64,000 nucleotides of DNA from Rhizobiales bacterium UBA1912 (GCA_002337455.1 DDGC01000004.1:172968-236967); one strand, 5' to 3'; counted from the first letter of the stretch, positions 50,901 through 58,604 are shown. The notes: generated by a model from the letters alone, not told the origin. Translations and numbers: made by a program.

Positions 50901-52692
50901 GGATCGACATGGCGTGCAAAAAGCGTGGCTGCGGTCCGAGCGGGCGTATGGTGTAGGTGCGTTCGTCGATCACCGAGAAGCCGAAATTTTCCAGCATCGG
51001 CACCCGGGCCGAAAGAGGAATGGGATCGGCGCGGTGATAGACGTTGAGCGTCAGGCTCGACGGCCCTTCAGTCCCGCGGCTCAGCCGCACGGCCAGCGGA
51101 TTGTCCGGGCCCAGCGCCTTGAACACGGCGATATCGTCCAGGGCATCGGCGTGCGAGTGGGCCACCTGATAATCGGCGGAAAAGGCGCTTGCGTAATCGG
51201 CGATGTCGCCGGCATGGGGCGCCGCCGAAAGCAGGCGGTCGGCAAAGGTGCGGGTCAGCTCGGAAATTTCAGCTTCCAGCGCCTCGCGGTCGGGGCGCGG
51301 GGTGGGGCCGCCATTGCGCCCGATGATGAAATGCACCCGGGCCAGATCGCCTTCGGGGAAGTCGGGGGCAAAGGCCGAGACGCGCCCGTCATAGCGGTTG
51401 GCGAGATGTTCGCCGATCCGGGCGCGGACATTGGAATCGAAGCGGTCGCGCGGCAGGTAAACGAGAACGGAAACGAAATTATCGAACCTGTCGATGCGCG
51501 GCAGAACCCGCACGCGCGGCCGGTCGGGCAGGGTGGCGATCACATTGGCGAATTCGAAAAGCTCGTCCTGGGAAATCTGGAACAGCTCGTCGCGCGGGTA
51601 ATTGTCCAGCGTGTTCATCAACGCCTTTCCGGCGTGCGAGCGCGGATCAAAGCCCGATTGCGCCATCACCTCGGATATCTTGCGCCGGATCAGCGGTACC
51701 TCACTGCACGGAGTGGCCAGCGAGGCGGATGTGAAGAGCCCCAATATGCGCAATTCGCCGGTGATCGTGCCGTCTGCGTCGAAGGTCTTGATGCCCACAT
51801 AGTCCATATGCACGCGCCTGTGTACAAGCGAGCGCCGATTGGCCTTGGTGACCATGAGCGGCTCGTCGGTATCCAGAAACGCCAGATGTTGATCGTTCAT
51901 GTGCACATATCGCGTGCCTTGGCGCAGATAGAGATAATCGGGCTCGCGCAATATGCCCAGCCCCGATCCATCGAGAGGAACGAGGGTCTGCTCCCCGCCC
52001 TCCCCGGTCAGCCGGTATTGGCGCATGCCCAGGAAGGTGAAATTGTGGTCGGCCAGCCAGGCAAGAAAATGGATCGCCTCGGTCAGCGCCTGTTCGCGCA
52101 TGGCCGGCGGGTGCGACCGATAGGCGACCACTGCCGTGCGCAAACGCTCGAGCATCTCGCGCCAGTCGACAACCGCGGCGCGCACCTGCGCCATGGTCTG
52201 GGTCAGTTCCTCGGAAATGACCGAAAGTGAGTGGGTATCGGGGGGCGTGTCGATGTGGATCTGGAGCACGCTTTCCTTGCGGGCGCCCTCGGTCTCCTCG
52301 ATCACCTGCCAGGGGGATGTGGTGTCGTCCACGGCAACGACCGGATGGGTCATGAAACGGATGGAGCCACCGGCCGCCCTTATGGCCGCGAGCGCTGAAT
52401 CGACGATAAACGGGGTATCGGCCGAATAGATGTCGATGATCGTTATCCCGGACACGATCTCGGCGTCGGGTGTCCAGATGCGGATATCGGCCTTGCCGGG
52501 GGTCCGCTGGCCGATATGGGAATATGTGGTGGCCAGAAGTGCTTCGAGCGTTTGCGCTGGATAAAGCAGCAAATCCTGCTCGTCGGCCGAACGGAGCGCG
52601 TTGGTCACGAACCGCGCCAGTTCGGGCTTTTCTGACTTTAGCGCGATCAGGCGGTCGCGCCAGGGGCGCAGGTTATCTGTGGTGTCGATCAT
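47935..52692 (-). CDS. gdhB: NAD-specific glutamate dehydrogenase (large, 180-kDa class)
   Basis: A 1585-residue enzyme deaminating glutamate to 2-oxoglutarate with NAD+. The long N-terminal regulatory region (ACT-like segments, about 1-700) precedes the catalytic core, with ARGGLRWSDRAEDFRTEILGLVKAQMVKNAVIVPVGAKGGFV near residue 780 holding the catalytic lysine, and a Rossmann NAD domain in ITARGGWEAVKRHF to GDMSGDVFGNGMLLS. Length and order are typical of the bacterial L-GDH class. A weak TTGGCT/TAAGCT promoter lies upstream in the 191-bp gap. Confidence 0.97.
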   Translation of the reverse strand: MIDTTDNLRPWRDRLIALKSEKPELARFVTNALRSADEQDLLLYPAQTLEALLATTYSHIGQRTPGKADIRIWTPDAEIVSGITIIDIYSADTPFIVDSALAAIRAAGGSIRFMTHPVVAVDDTTSPWQVIEETEGARKESVLQIHIDTPPDTHSLSVISEELTQTMAQVRAAVVDWREMLERLRTAVVAYRSHPPAMREQALTEAIHFLAWLADHNFTFLGMRQYRLTGEGGEQTLVPLDGSGLGILREPDYLYLRQGTRYVHMNDQHLAFLDTDEPLMVTKANRRSLVHRRVHMDYVGIKTFDADGTITGELRILGLFTSASLATPCSEVPLIRRKISEVMAQSGFDPRSHAGKALMNTLDNYPRDELFQISQDELFEFANVIATLPDRPRVRVLPRIDRFDNFVSVLVYLPRDRFDSNVRARIGEHLANRYDGRVSAFAPDFPEGDLARVHFIIGRNGGPTPRPDREALEAEISELTRTFADRLLSAAPHAGDIADYASAFSADYQVAHSHADALDDIAVFKALGPDNPLAVRLSRGTEGPSSLTLNVYHRADPIPLSARVPMLENFGFSVIDERTYTIRPLGPQPRFLHAMSIRTGDGTEIDLGESARRIEDGILAVSSGLVENDGYNRLTLTAGLGHADVAILRALGRYLKQVGIAWSQTYIWTALSAHPATARALVELFHTLHDPHLDADREAAAEALRAEIVAGLETITSIDEDRIIRRLLNLIESSVRTNLYQRIDGKPRPALAIKFDATRLEGIPQPRPWREIFVYSPRLEGIHMRGGPIARGGLRWSDRAEDFRTEILGLVKAQMVKNAVIVPVGAKGGFVPRLMPANPDRDTFLAEGTACYKIFVSSLLDVTDNLVGDTVLPPEEIFRRDADDPYLVVAADKGTASFSDTANAISESRDFWLGDAFASGGSAGYDHKKMGITARGGWEAVKRHFREIDIDIQTQSFTVAGVGDMSGDVFGNGMLLSPKIALVAAFDHRDIFIDPEPDIEKSFAERERIFALPRSSWQDYDSALISEGGGVFSRRAKSIPLTPQMQNLLGLTGVSASPSEIMSAILRADIDLLWFGGIGTYIRATDETDASVGDKANDSIRVPAQAVRAKVVGEGANLGLTQRGRIEYALNGGRINTDAIDNSAGVNSSDLEVNIKIALSDMVRSDSLSMADRNFFLTEMTDEVAELCLRNNYLQTLALSLAQRRGMADFPDLVDFIDELEAAGELNRAVEYLPDDAMLAERAASGVALTRPELAVLLAYAKLTLYADLLRSPVPDDPYLARELFRYFPETLKARHPETIENHRLRREVIATVLSNAMINRGGPAFVTRLTSITAAEPGAVAFAYAAARDSFDLAGLNAAIDDLDTTISGDTQLALYAEVQGLQVGMALWFLRNEDFSGGLSDMIERYRAGISTIRASLSDLVSPFLAEAVSAQEEGFEAGGTPPDLARSIAALSVLSLAPDAVLVAHKANAQVLDAAKAMFAVIEMFKLGRLTEQGAAIDAADRFDRMAIDRALANLTRGLRDLAADILSSGDGPVEDRIAAWKAPRAATISRMGETVADLIAGELTISRLSVAAGLLSDLATS

Positions 52693-52838
52693 TCCCGGCG
52701 CCCCTTAACGTCTTCCGGTATAGCGGAGAGCTTATGCCCTTGCGGCCGGAAAGCCAATATCAGCTTTAAAATTCAAAGACATAAGACCATGGTATCTGTC
52801 AGCGTTGCTGCCCTTTTCGCGCCGGGCCGGAACGCAAA

Positions 52839-52861
52839 GAGCCGGGCAGCTTGCCCGGCTC
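52839..52861 (-). terminator. Hairpin downstream of hppA
   Basis: GAGCCGGGC (52839-52847) and GCCCGGCTC (52853-52861) form a perfect 9-bp stem with a 5-nt loop, 23 nt past the hppA stop. On the minus strand it is followed by TTTGCGTTCC, a weak T-tract. Confidence 0.65.
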
Positions 52862-52883
52862 CTCTGGTGTGTCGCCCGTCCTT

Positions 52884-55016
52884 CTAGTGAAGCACGGCCA
52901 AAAGCAGCAGCGCGATGATATTTGTGATTTTTATCATTGGATTGACAGCGGGACCGGCAGTGTCCTTGTAGGGATCGCCTACAGTATCACCGGTGACCGA
53001 GGCTTTGTGAGCTTCTGATCCCTTGTAGTGGGTTTGCCCTGTGGAATCGGTGAACCCGTCCTCAAAGCTCTTTTTGGCGTTGTCCCAGGCGCCGCCGCCC
53101 GCCGTCATGGAAATGGCGACGAACAGGCCCGTGACGATCACGCCCAAAAGCATGGCGCCCAGCGCTGCAAAAGCCGCCGCCTTGCCGGCGATGAGAAGGA
53201 TTACCCCGAACACGACCAGCGGCGAGAGCACCGGAAGCAGCGAGGGCACGATCATTTCCTTGATCGCGGCCTTGGTCAGCATATCGACGGCCCTGCCATA
53301 GTCGGGCTTTTCGGTGCCCTCCATGATGCCGGGCTTTTCGGCAAACTGCCGGCGCACCTCGACCACCACCGATTGGGCGGCGCGGCCGACGGCAGTCATG
53401 GACATGCCGCTGAACAGGAACGGCAACAGCCCGCCGAACAGAAGCCCGACAACCACGTAGGGGTCGGCCAGCGAGAAGCTGATTTGCCCGACACCGAAAT
53501 AGAAGTCGCCTTCGACCGCCTCGCCGATGAAATAGGCAAGGTCCTGGGTATAGGCGGCAAACAGCACCAATGCGCCCAGACCCGCCGAACCGATGGCATA
53601 GCCCTTGGTCACGGCCTTTGTGGTGTTGCCCACAGCATCGAGCGCGTCGGTGTTCTTGCGCACTTCGTCGGGCAGGCCCGCCATTTCGGCAATGCCGCCG
53701 GCATTGTCGGTCACCGGTCCGAAAGCGTCGAGCGCCACGATCATGCCGGCCAGCGCCAGCATGGTGACCACGGCAACCCCGATGCCGAACAGGCCGGCCA
53801 GCGAATAGGTGACGATGATGCCCGCGATGATGACAAGGGCGGGCAGGGCGGTCGATTCAAGCGACACGGCGAGCCCCTGGATCACATTGGTGCCGTGGCC
53901 GGTAATCGAGGCCTCGGCGATGGAATTGACCGGGCGCCGGCCCGTTCCGGTATAGTATTCGGTGATCCAGATGATGAGCCCGGTGATGACCAGTCCGGCC
54001 ACACCGCAGCCATAGAGTGCCCATGGGGTGAAAGTGATGTCGCCCACGGCAATGGATCGGCTCATGTCGCCGAAGATCAGCCACATGACCGGAACAAGGG
54101 CGATCAGCGAGAGCACGCCTGTGGCAAGTACGCCCTTGTAGAGCGCGCCCATGATGTTGCCCGAAGCGCCCAGCTTCACGAAATAGGTCCCGGCAATCGA
54201 GGTCAGGACGCACACCCCGCCAATGGCGAGGGGCAAGACCATGCCGATCAGTTTGAGATCGATCGGCAGGATGATCGCGGCCAGCACCATTGTGGCAACG
54301 ATGGTCACCACATAGGTTTCGAACAGGTCGGCGGCCATGCCGGCGCAATCGCCGACATTGTCGCCCACATTGTCGGCGATGGTTGCAGGATTGCGCGGGT
54401 CGTCCTCGGGGATACCCGCTTCGACCTTGCCCACCATGTCACCGCCCACGTCGGCACCCTTGGTGAAGATGCCGCCGCCCAGCCGGGCAAAAATGGAAAT
54501 CAGCGAAGCGCCGAAGCCCAGAGCGACAAGAGCGTCGATGACGGTCCGGTCGGTCGCTTCGAAGCCCATGGCCAAAAGAACGAGGAAATAGACGGTAACG
54601 CCCAACAGGCCGAGACCGGCAACCAGCAACCCGGTCACGGCGCCCGATTTGAACGCCAGGTCGAGCCCGCCGGCCAGCGAGGTGGTCGCCGCCTGGGCAA
54701 CGCGCACATTGGCGCGCACCGAGACGTGCATGCCAATGAACCCTGCAGCCCCGGAAAGTACCGCGCCGATCAGAAATCCTATGGCCGCGTACATGCCGAG
54801 CAGCAGCCAGGCGATGACAAGGATAACGGCGCCGACAATGGCGATGGTTGTGTACTGGCGCTTGAGATAGGCGGTGGCGCCTTCGCGCACCGCGTTTGAG
54901 ATTTCCTGCATGCGGGCACTGCCGGCATCGGCGGCCAGAAGCGTACGTGTGGTCACGATGCCATAGACGACCGAAAGGACGCCGCAGGCAATAATCAGCC
55001 ATAAGGCCAAAGTCAT
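52884..55016 (-). CDS. hppA: K+-independent H+-translocating pyrophosphatase
   Basis: A 710-residue membrane pyrophosphatase with about 16 helices that couples PPi hydrolysis to H+ export. The catalytic core includes TKGADVGGDMVGKVEAG and ADNVGDNVGDCAGMAADLFE. GNTTKAVTKGYAIGSA carries the Lys that marks the K+-independent subtype (Ala in K+-dependent forms). ATG 55016 with GAGGGGA is chosen over a start 12 codons upstream. The 287-bp 5' spacer is AT-rich near 55200-55270, a likely promoter zone, but no clean boxes were found. Confidence 0.97.
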   Translation of the reverse strand: MTLALWLIIACGVLSVVYGIVTTRTLLAADAGSARMQEISNAVREGATAYLKRQYTTIAIVGAVILVIAWLLLGMYAAIGFLIGAVLSGAAGFIGMHVSVRANVRVAQAATTSLAGGLDLAFKSGAVTGLLVAGLGLLGVTVYFLVLLAMGFEATDRTVIDALVALGFGASLISIFARLGGGIFTKGADVGGDMVGKVEAGIPEDDPRNPATIADNVGDNVGDCAGMAADLFETYVVTIVATMVLAAIILPIDLKLIGMVLPLAIGGVCVLTSIAGTYFVKLGASGNIMGALYKGVLATGVLSLIALVPVMWLIFGDMSRSIAVGDITFTPWALYGCGVAGLVITGLIIWITEYYTGTGRRPVNSIAEASITGHGTNVIQGLAVSLESTALPALVIIAGIIVTYSLAGLFGIGVAVVTMLALAGMIVALDAFGPVTDNAGGIAEMAGLPDEVRKNTDALDAVGNTTKAVTKGYAIGSAGLGALVLFAAYTQDLAYFIGEAVEGDFYFGVGQISFSLADPYVVVGLLFGGLLPFLFSGMSMTAVGRAAQSVVVEVRRQFAEKPGIMEGTEKPDYGRAVDMLTKAAIKEMIVPSLLPVLSPLVVFGVILLIAGKAAAFAALGAMLLGVIVTGLFVAISMTAGGGAWDNAKKSFEDGFTDSTGQTHYKGSEAHKASVTGDTVGDPYKDTAGPAVNPMIKITNIIALLLLAVLH

Positions 55017-55303
55017 AGTGGTATTCCCCTCACTTTGCGTCCGGATCGGCATGTCGAGAGGCTCGGCACGTGGCTGGCACTCCGATGCGGTCCGGTCTAC
55101 TTCCCTTCTTGCACCGCCGCCAAAATTTCCTCTCCCCTGGCGACAGCAAAGACCCGCACTTTACTGCGGCCAGAATGGAGGATGGCCCAAGATCAGCGCA
55201 GAGGCAATCCTCTATTCTTGCACTCTATTTTAGTCAGTATTGCTGGCTTATTTGTACTTACCGGCTTGAAATGCAATGACGTTCGCCGGACATCACTGTT
55301 GAC

Positions 55304-55624
55304 CTATCGGTCCGCCAGGCTTTCCAGCGCAGTTCGGAGCACGCCGGGTTCTCCCCGGGCCAGAATCACCTTGGTTCGGCTGGTCTGGCCGCTGGAAAGG
55401 GACAGGGCGGATTTGGGAAGGGTAAGGGCCTTGGCCAGAAGGGAGATGACGGCGCTATTGGCCGCGCCCTTGTCGGGCGGAGCACAGACCCGAATGGCCA
55501 GCGCGCAGCTTCCATCGGCGCGGGTTTGCGCGCCCTCGAGCCTGTCGGCACTGGCATTGGGGGTGACGCGCAGCGTGATCCGCGCGCCATCGGGAACGAG
55601 CGTGTAAAAGGAGGGGCTGCTCAC
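55304..55624 (-). CDS. DUF167 (YggU) family protein
   Basis: A 106-residue protein of the DUF167 family. Visible motifs are ITLRVTPNASADRLEGAQ, RVCAPPDKGAANSAVISLLAKAL and LSSGQTSRTKVIL. The family is widespread and uncharacterised. The GTG start overlaps the yggT stop by four bases, so the two are translationally coupled. Confidence 0.9.
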   Translation of the reverse strand: MSSPSFYTLVPDGARITLRVTPNASADRLEGAQTRADGSCALAIRVCAPPDKGAANSAVISLLAKALTLPKSALSLSSGQTSRTKVILARGEPGVLRTALESLADR

Positions 55625-55926
55625 AGCCCCTGCATGGCAACCTGACGCATGAGCGGATAGAGGATCACCAGCCGGATGAAGTAGATCGTCAGAAACAGGA
55701 CGATCGGGGAGATATCGAGTCCGCCGAAATTGGGCAGCACCCGCCGGATGGGCGCCAGCAACGGGTTGGTCAACTGCCAGAGCATATTGGCGACCGTCGC
55801 GACGAACTGGTTGGACATGTTGAGAATGTTGAAGGCCAAAAGCCAGCTCATGATCACCTGGGCGATCATGATGAAGATGACAAGGCTCAAGACCACGTCG
55901 ATGAATTGTAAAAGCCCAAACAGCAT
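55621..55926 (-). CDS. yggT: YggT family membrane protein
   Basis: A 101-residue protein with two to three transmembrane helices (FIDVVLSLVIFIMIAQVIMSWLLAFNI and IVLFLTIYFIRLVILYPL). The NPLLAPIRRVLPNFGGLDISPIV linker is the YggT signature. Function in bacteria is unclear (related proteins act in membrane or photosystem assembly). The yggT-yggU order is conserved. It is preceded by the 327-bp region containing the candidate small RNA. Confidence 0.93.
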   Translation of the reverse strand: MLFGLLQFIDVVLSLVIFIMIAQVIMSWLLAFNILNMSNQFVATVANMLWQLTNPLLAPIRRVLPNFGGLDISPIVLFLTIYFIRLVILYPLMRQVAMQGL

Positions 55927-56022
55927 TGGCGGTCCCTTTATGCAATCGGTTCTATATAGAGCGTGAAAAGCCTTATGGAAATGGGTGTGGCGATCTGATG
56001 GCCGCACCCTGTCCCAGCAAAG

Positions 56023-56061
56023 AAAAAAGGCCCGCCTCAATTACGCGAGGTTCGGGCCTTT
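56023..56061 (-). terminator. Rho-independent terminator of the candidate small RNA
   Basis: On the minus strand AAAGGCCCG (56061-56053) pairs with CGGGCCTTT (56034-56026), with an inner CCTC/GAGG extension and a short loop, followed by TTTTTT. It ends 97 nt before yggT and 190 nt beyond the TerB-like gene stop, so it does not look like a terminator of either. Confidence 0.85.
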
Positions 56062-56103
56062 GCAAGAGTTTGCCCGGTACGCAACACACAAAGATCCGGA
56101 CAG
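56023..56103 (-). ncRNA. Candidate sigma-54-dependent small RNA (Qrr-like architecture), about 80 nt
   Basis: A transcript from the predicted start near 56103 to the terminator would be about 80 nt. It contains no ORF, a central single-stranded-looking region (GTTGCGTACCGGGCAAAC, 56084-56067) and a terminal hairpin ending in U6, the typical layout of an Hfq-dependent trans-acting sRNA. It is preceded by a sigma-54 promoter and upstream dyads like those of Qrr sRNAs. Sequence likeness to Vibrio Qrr was not evident, so the claim is of architecture, not homology. Targets are unknown. Confidence 0.55.
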
Positions 56104-56112
56104 GGGCATACA

Positions 56113-56130
56113 ATGCACAGACCGTGCCAA
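56113..56130 (-). promoter_or_regulatory. Candidate sigma-54 (RpoN) promoter
   Basis: Read on the minus strand, TTGGCACG-GTCT-GTGCAT matches the -24/-12 consensus YTGGCACG-rNNN-TTGCW at all but one conserved base (GTGC for TTGC), with the required GG-N10-GC spacing. It would start transcription near 56103, toward yggT, with the terminator about 80 nt on. Confidence 0.65.
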
Positions 56131-56140
56131 AAACCGGTTA

Positions 56141-56186
56141 CTCAATATGGGGCGCGTCGCGTGCGATTTGTCTCAATATGTTGAGA
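56141..56186. promoter_or_regulatory. IHF-like dyad and CTCAATATG direct repeats upstream of the sigma-54 promoter
   Basis: TCTCAA-TATG-TTGAGA (56171-56186) is a perfect dyad that fits the IHF consensus WATCAANNNNTTR with one mismatch on either strand, centred about 75 bp upstream of the predicted start. CTCAATATG recurs at 56141-56149, 31 bp from the first copy. An IHF bend between enhancer and sigma-54 promoter is a common arrangement. Confidence 0.4.
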
Positions 56187-56213
56187 TCAGGCACAAGAAC
56201 GCATTTCCAGCCC

Positions 56214-56249
56214 TTGCATTTTGCAACGCATGAGAATTGCAAAATGCAA
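56214..56249. promoter_or_regulatory. Paired TTGCA-N3-TGCAA dyads (candidate enhancer, LuxO-type)
   Basis: TTGCATTTTGCAA (56214-56226) and TTGCAAAATGCAA (56237-56249) are each a 13-bp dyad of the form TTGCA-N3-TGCAA and are exact inverted copies. Their centres are 23 bp apart, about two helical turns, and lie roughly 117 and 140 bp upstream of the predicted start, the usual place for sigma-54 enhancers. The form equals the LuxO site consensus TTGCA-W3-TGCAA known from Vibrio qrr promoters. Confidence 0.65.
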
Positions 56250-56253
56250 AACT

Positions 56254-56730
56254 TCACGCGGTTTCGTCGGCTTCAGGATTGACGTCCGGCGGGGTGGTGG
56301 GCCGCTTTGCCTGGTTGCGCAGGATGGTGCGTTGACGCGATGAGACCCCGATCAACTCGGCGACGCGCCAGACCATGTTGTCTTCAAGCTCGTGATTGGT
56401 GTCGTCGGCAAACACCACCTGCCACATCATCCTGATGATCTCGATTTTTTCGGGCTCTTCGAGCTGGGCGAGCTTTGAGGTGAACTGGTAGAAATCGACC
56501 GCGTCGCGGTCGCGCCGGCGGGCCTCGGCAATAATGCGCTTCACTTCGGATTCGTCGAGGCCGTAGTAATCTTTGAGGGCGTTGGCGATGGCCTTGGCTT
56601 CAATGGGGCTCGCAGTGCCGTCGACCGATGCGAGATGGACCAGCAAAGCGGCCACCGCAAGGCGCGGCTCGGTCGGCTGGGCTGTGCCCTTTTCGGGTTG
56701 GCGAAACAGCTTTGCCAGAGAATCGAACAT
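56254..56730 (-). CDS. TerB family tellurite-resistance-like protein
   Basis: A 158-residue helical protein. AVAALLVHLASVDGTASPIEAKAIANAL near residue 27 and the EKIEIIRMMWQVVFADDTNHELEDNMVWRVAELIGVS block match the TerB/DUF533-like cytoplasmic fold, with conserved acidic residues (DG, ADD, HELED) that bind metal in TerB. ATG 56730 follows AAAGGG. The first residues FDSLAKLFRQP may associate with membranes. The gene ends 5 bp from the paired dyads. No other ter genes are present. Confidence 0.85.
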   Translation of the reverse strand: MFDSLAKLFRQPEKGTAQPTEPRLAVAALLVHLASVDGTASPIEAKAIANALKDYYGLDESEVKRIIAEARRRDRDAVDFYQFTSKLAQLEEPEKIEIIRMMWQVVFADDTNHELEDNMVWRVAELIGVSSRQRTILRNQAKRPTTPPDVNPEADETA

Positions 56731-56981
56731 CGAACGGCACCCTTTCGCGGGCAATGAACGGCCAAAAAACTGAGCGCCGACCGACTCCGTCGGTTTGGCA
56801 CAGGTCTCTAGGGTAAGGACCGCCCGTGTCCGGCTCAAGCGTCCTTGCGCGGTCGTGAGCAAGGATTTTTTCCAATGTCGTTTGCGTGCCACAGGCAATT
56901 TGGAGGTCGTTGTTTTCTCCCAATGACCGCGATAGGGTCGCCGCGTGACTCTGGGCTGGCATTGGGGAGGAGCCGGACGCG

Positions 56982-57515
56982 ATGATTGCGGCTTGGGCAT
57001 TGATCGTGGGAGGGCTCGTCCGCATCGTCGGTGAGGTGCTGGAAATCCTGGCCGGCGGCCATACGGCCGTGAGCAGCGGCATCGCCGGAGGCGCGCTTGT
57101 TCTTGTCATGATCGGCTTTGCAGGGCTCTGGCCTGAAGCGCGCAACAGCCGGCTGGCCCGACTGGCCATCATCATGATCGGGCTCGGCGCGCTGGGCTTT
57201 GCGTCAATCGCAGCCTGGTCGGTGAGCCATGGCACTTTACCCGTGCATGTCGTGTCGAGGATGCCGGTCTTTATCGGCGTCGCGGCCATTACGCTTGTCG
57301 GCGCCCTGGCCCTGGCCGGGTGGCTGATCTCATCGGCGTTCTATCCGGCGTGGATCGGGATTGTGATGAGCGTTTCCATAGCAATGTCGCTGGTGAGCAG
57401 TTTTGTCGCGTTCCCAGCGCTCGTCCAACCGCTTATCGATCTGGTTATGGCGTTGACCTTCATCCAGCTCGGGCTTTGCATGCGCGAGCGGCGCGGAATC
57501 GGAAATCGTTTATGA
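56982..57515 (+). CDS. Hypothetical membrane protein A
   Basis: A 177-residue protein of unknown family with five predicted transmembrane helices and short loops (segments at about 3-22, 30-50, 60-82, 92-115 and 125-165). Polar content is low. The start overlaps nothing upstream, and its stop overlaps the start of the next membrane gene as ATGA, suggesting a two-protein complex. It is divergent from the TerB-like gene. Confidence 0.7.
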   Translation: MIAAWALIVGGLVRIVGEVLEILAGGHTAVSSGIAGGALVLVMIGFAGLWPEARNSRLARLAIIMIGLGALGFASIAAWSVSHGTLPVHVVSRMPVFIGVAAITLVGALALAGWLISSAFYPAWIGIVMSVSIAMSLVSSFVAFPALVQPLIDLVMALTFIQLGLCMRERRGIGNRL

Positions 57516-58078
57516 TCCTTGCTGTAATCCTGCTTGTGGGCTGTGCCCTTTGGGCGCTCGGCGAAGCCATCATGCTTACGGGCGACCAGATCACGGTTCT
57601 GGGTGGCACCATCGCTACGGTGGGGATGACCCTGGCCGGAGCCAGTATATGGACGCTCAAGGATCTGCCGGGCATGGCGCGGCCCGGCCGCGTTGGTATC
57701 GTCTTGAGCGCGTTCGGCGCCTTTTCCTTTGCCATGGTGATGATTATCGTCCTCACCTCAGGGGTGCTGGGGGCAATGGCCGACGGCACTGTGCGGCACG
57801 CCGATATCGTTTTCACCCCGTTCTACCTTCTGGCCCTGGTGTTCATCGTGGCAGGCATGAGCGCGTTTGCCATCCACTTCAAAGCGGCCCCGGGGGCGCC
57901 CGCCGTCGCGGCGCTGGTGCCGGCGGGGCTGGCAGCCGGACATCTGATGAGGCTGTTTGCCGCCGATATGCCGGCCTATCACGAGACGCTCTCGGTTGCC
58001 CTGGCGCTCTATCTGGGCTGGCTCGGCGTGCGCCGGATTGCCCTGGCCCGTAGCGTAGCGCAACCCGAACCGCGGTGA
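57512..58078 (+). CDS. Hypothetical membrane protein B
   Basis: A 188-residue protein with six predicted transmembrane helices, translationally coupled to membrane protein A by a 4-bp overlap. Both share the pattern LGxGxxxFxxxxxxxxxxGxL and similar length, which may mean they are distant paralogues, but identity is low by eye. No catalytic motif is visible. Confidence 0.7.
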   Translation: MILAVILLVGCALWALGEAIMLTGDQITVLGGTIATVGMTLAGASIWTLKDLPGMARPGRVGIVLSAFGAFSFAMVMIIVLTSGVLGAMADGTVRHADIVFTPFYLLALVFIVAGMSAFAIHFKAAPGAPAVAALVPAGLAAGHLMRLFAADMPAYHETLSVALALYLGWLGVRRIALARSVAQPEPR

Positions 58079-58084
58079 TGGCGC

Positions 58085-58372
58085 CTAAAGCGCGTCGATG
58101 GCGCCCGCAAGTTCGATGTCCTTTTGGGTCAGACTGCCCTTGTCGTGGGTCTTGAGCGCAATGTCGACGCGATTGTAGCTGTTTGACCAGTCGGGGTGGT
58201 GATTGGCTTTTTCCGCCAACAGCGCCACCCGGGCCATGAAGGCAAAAGCGCGGGAGAAATCTTCAAACTTGAAGCTTTTTTCAATGGCGCCGCTGTCATT
58301 GATCCGCCAGCCATCCAGACCGGCCATCGCAGTTTTTGCGTCGAACCCGGTTTCCGATCCATTGTCCGTCAT
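58085..58372 (-). CDS. phhB: 4a-hydroxytetrahydrobiopterin dehydratase (pterin-4a-carbinolamine dehydratase)
   Basis: A 95-residue PCD/DCoH-fold protein. The HHPDWSNSYNRVDIAL motif and KTHDKGSLTQKD segment supply the catalytic histidine pair. It recycles the pterin cofactor of phenylalanine hydroxylase or, in bacteria lacking that enzyme, takes part in molybdopterin-related or other pterin metabolism. ATG 58372 is preferred over the upstream ATG 58411. Phenylalanine hydroxylase is not in this window. Confidence 0.92.
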   Translation of the reverse strand: MTDNGSETGFDAKTAMAGLDGWRINDSGAIEKSFKFEDFSRAFAFMARVALLAEKANHHPDWSNSYNRVDIALKTHDKGSLTQKDIELAGAIDAL

Positions 58373-58473
58373 TTCGCTTTTTCCCGTCACCGTGGCATTA
58401 TCAGGATGCATTCCGCCGCGGCGATGTCCTTAACCTGGGTAAGGGAGGGTCATCGAACCGGGCCAGATGCAGT

Positions 58474-58490
58474 GTAAAGAGGTTCTTTAC
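58474..58490. repeat. Short perfect inverted repeat upstream of the second GGDEF-EAL gene
   Basis: GTAAAGA-GGT-TCTTTAC is a 7+7 bp palindrome about 115 bp before the GGDEF-EAL start. A second small dyad CCTTA-acctggg-TAAGG lies near 58430. They may be regulator sites; no family can be named. The rest of the 232-bp spacer has no ORF of note. Confidence 0.4.
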
Positions 58491-58604
58491 CACACCGCAA
58501 CTTCGTGCCTGCAACCGATTGGTGGGCACGACATTGTCAACGTGATGCAAACCGCTGAAAGGCAAGGTGGTTCCAGCCGAACCTGTCGGAATCTGGTCAG
58601 AATA

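Noticed and set aside
58520..58540. Possible sigma-54 promoter (GGGCACGACATTGTC) upstream of the second GGDEF-EAL gene
   Set aside because: The spacing to the -12 element is off by one and the conserved GC is replaced, unlike the good match at 56113-56130.
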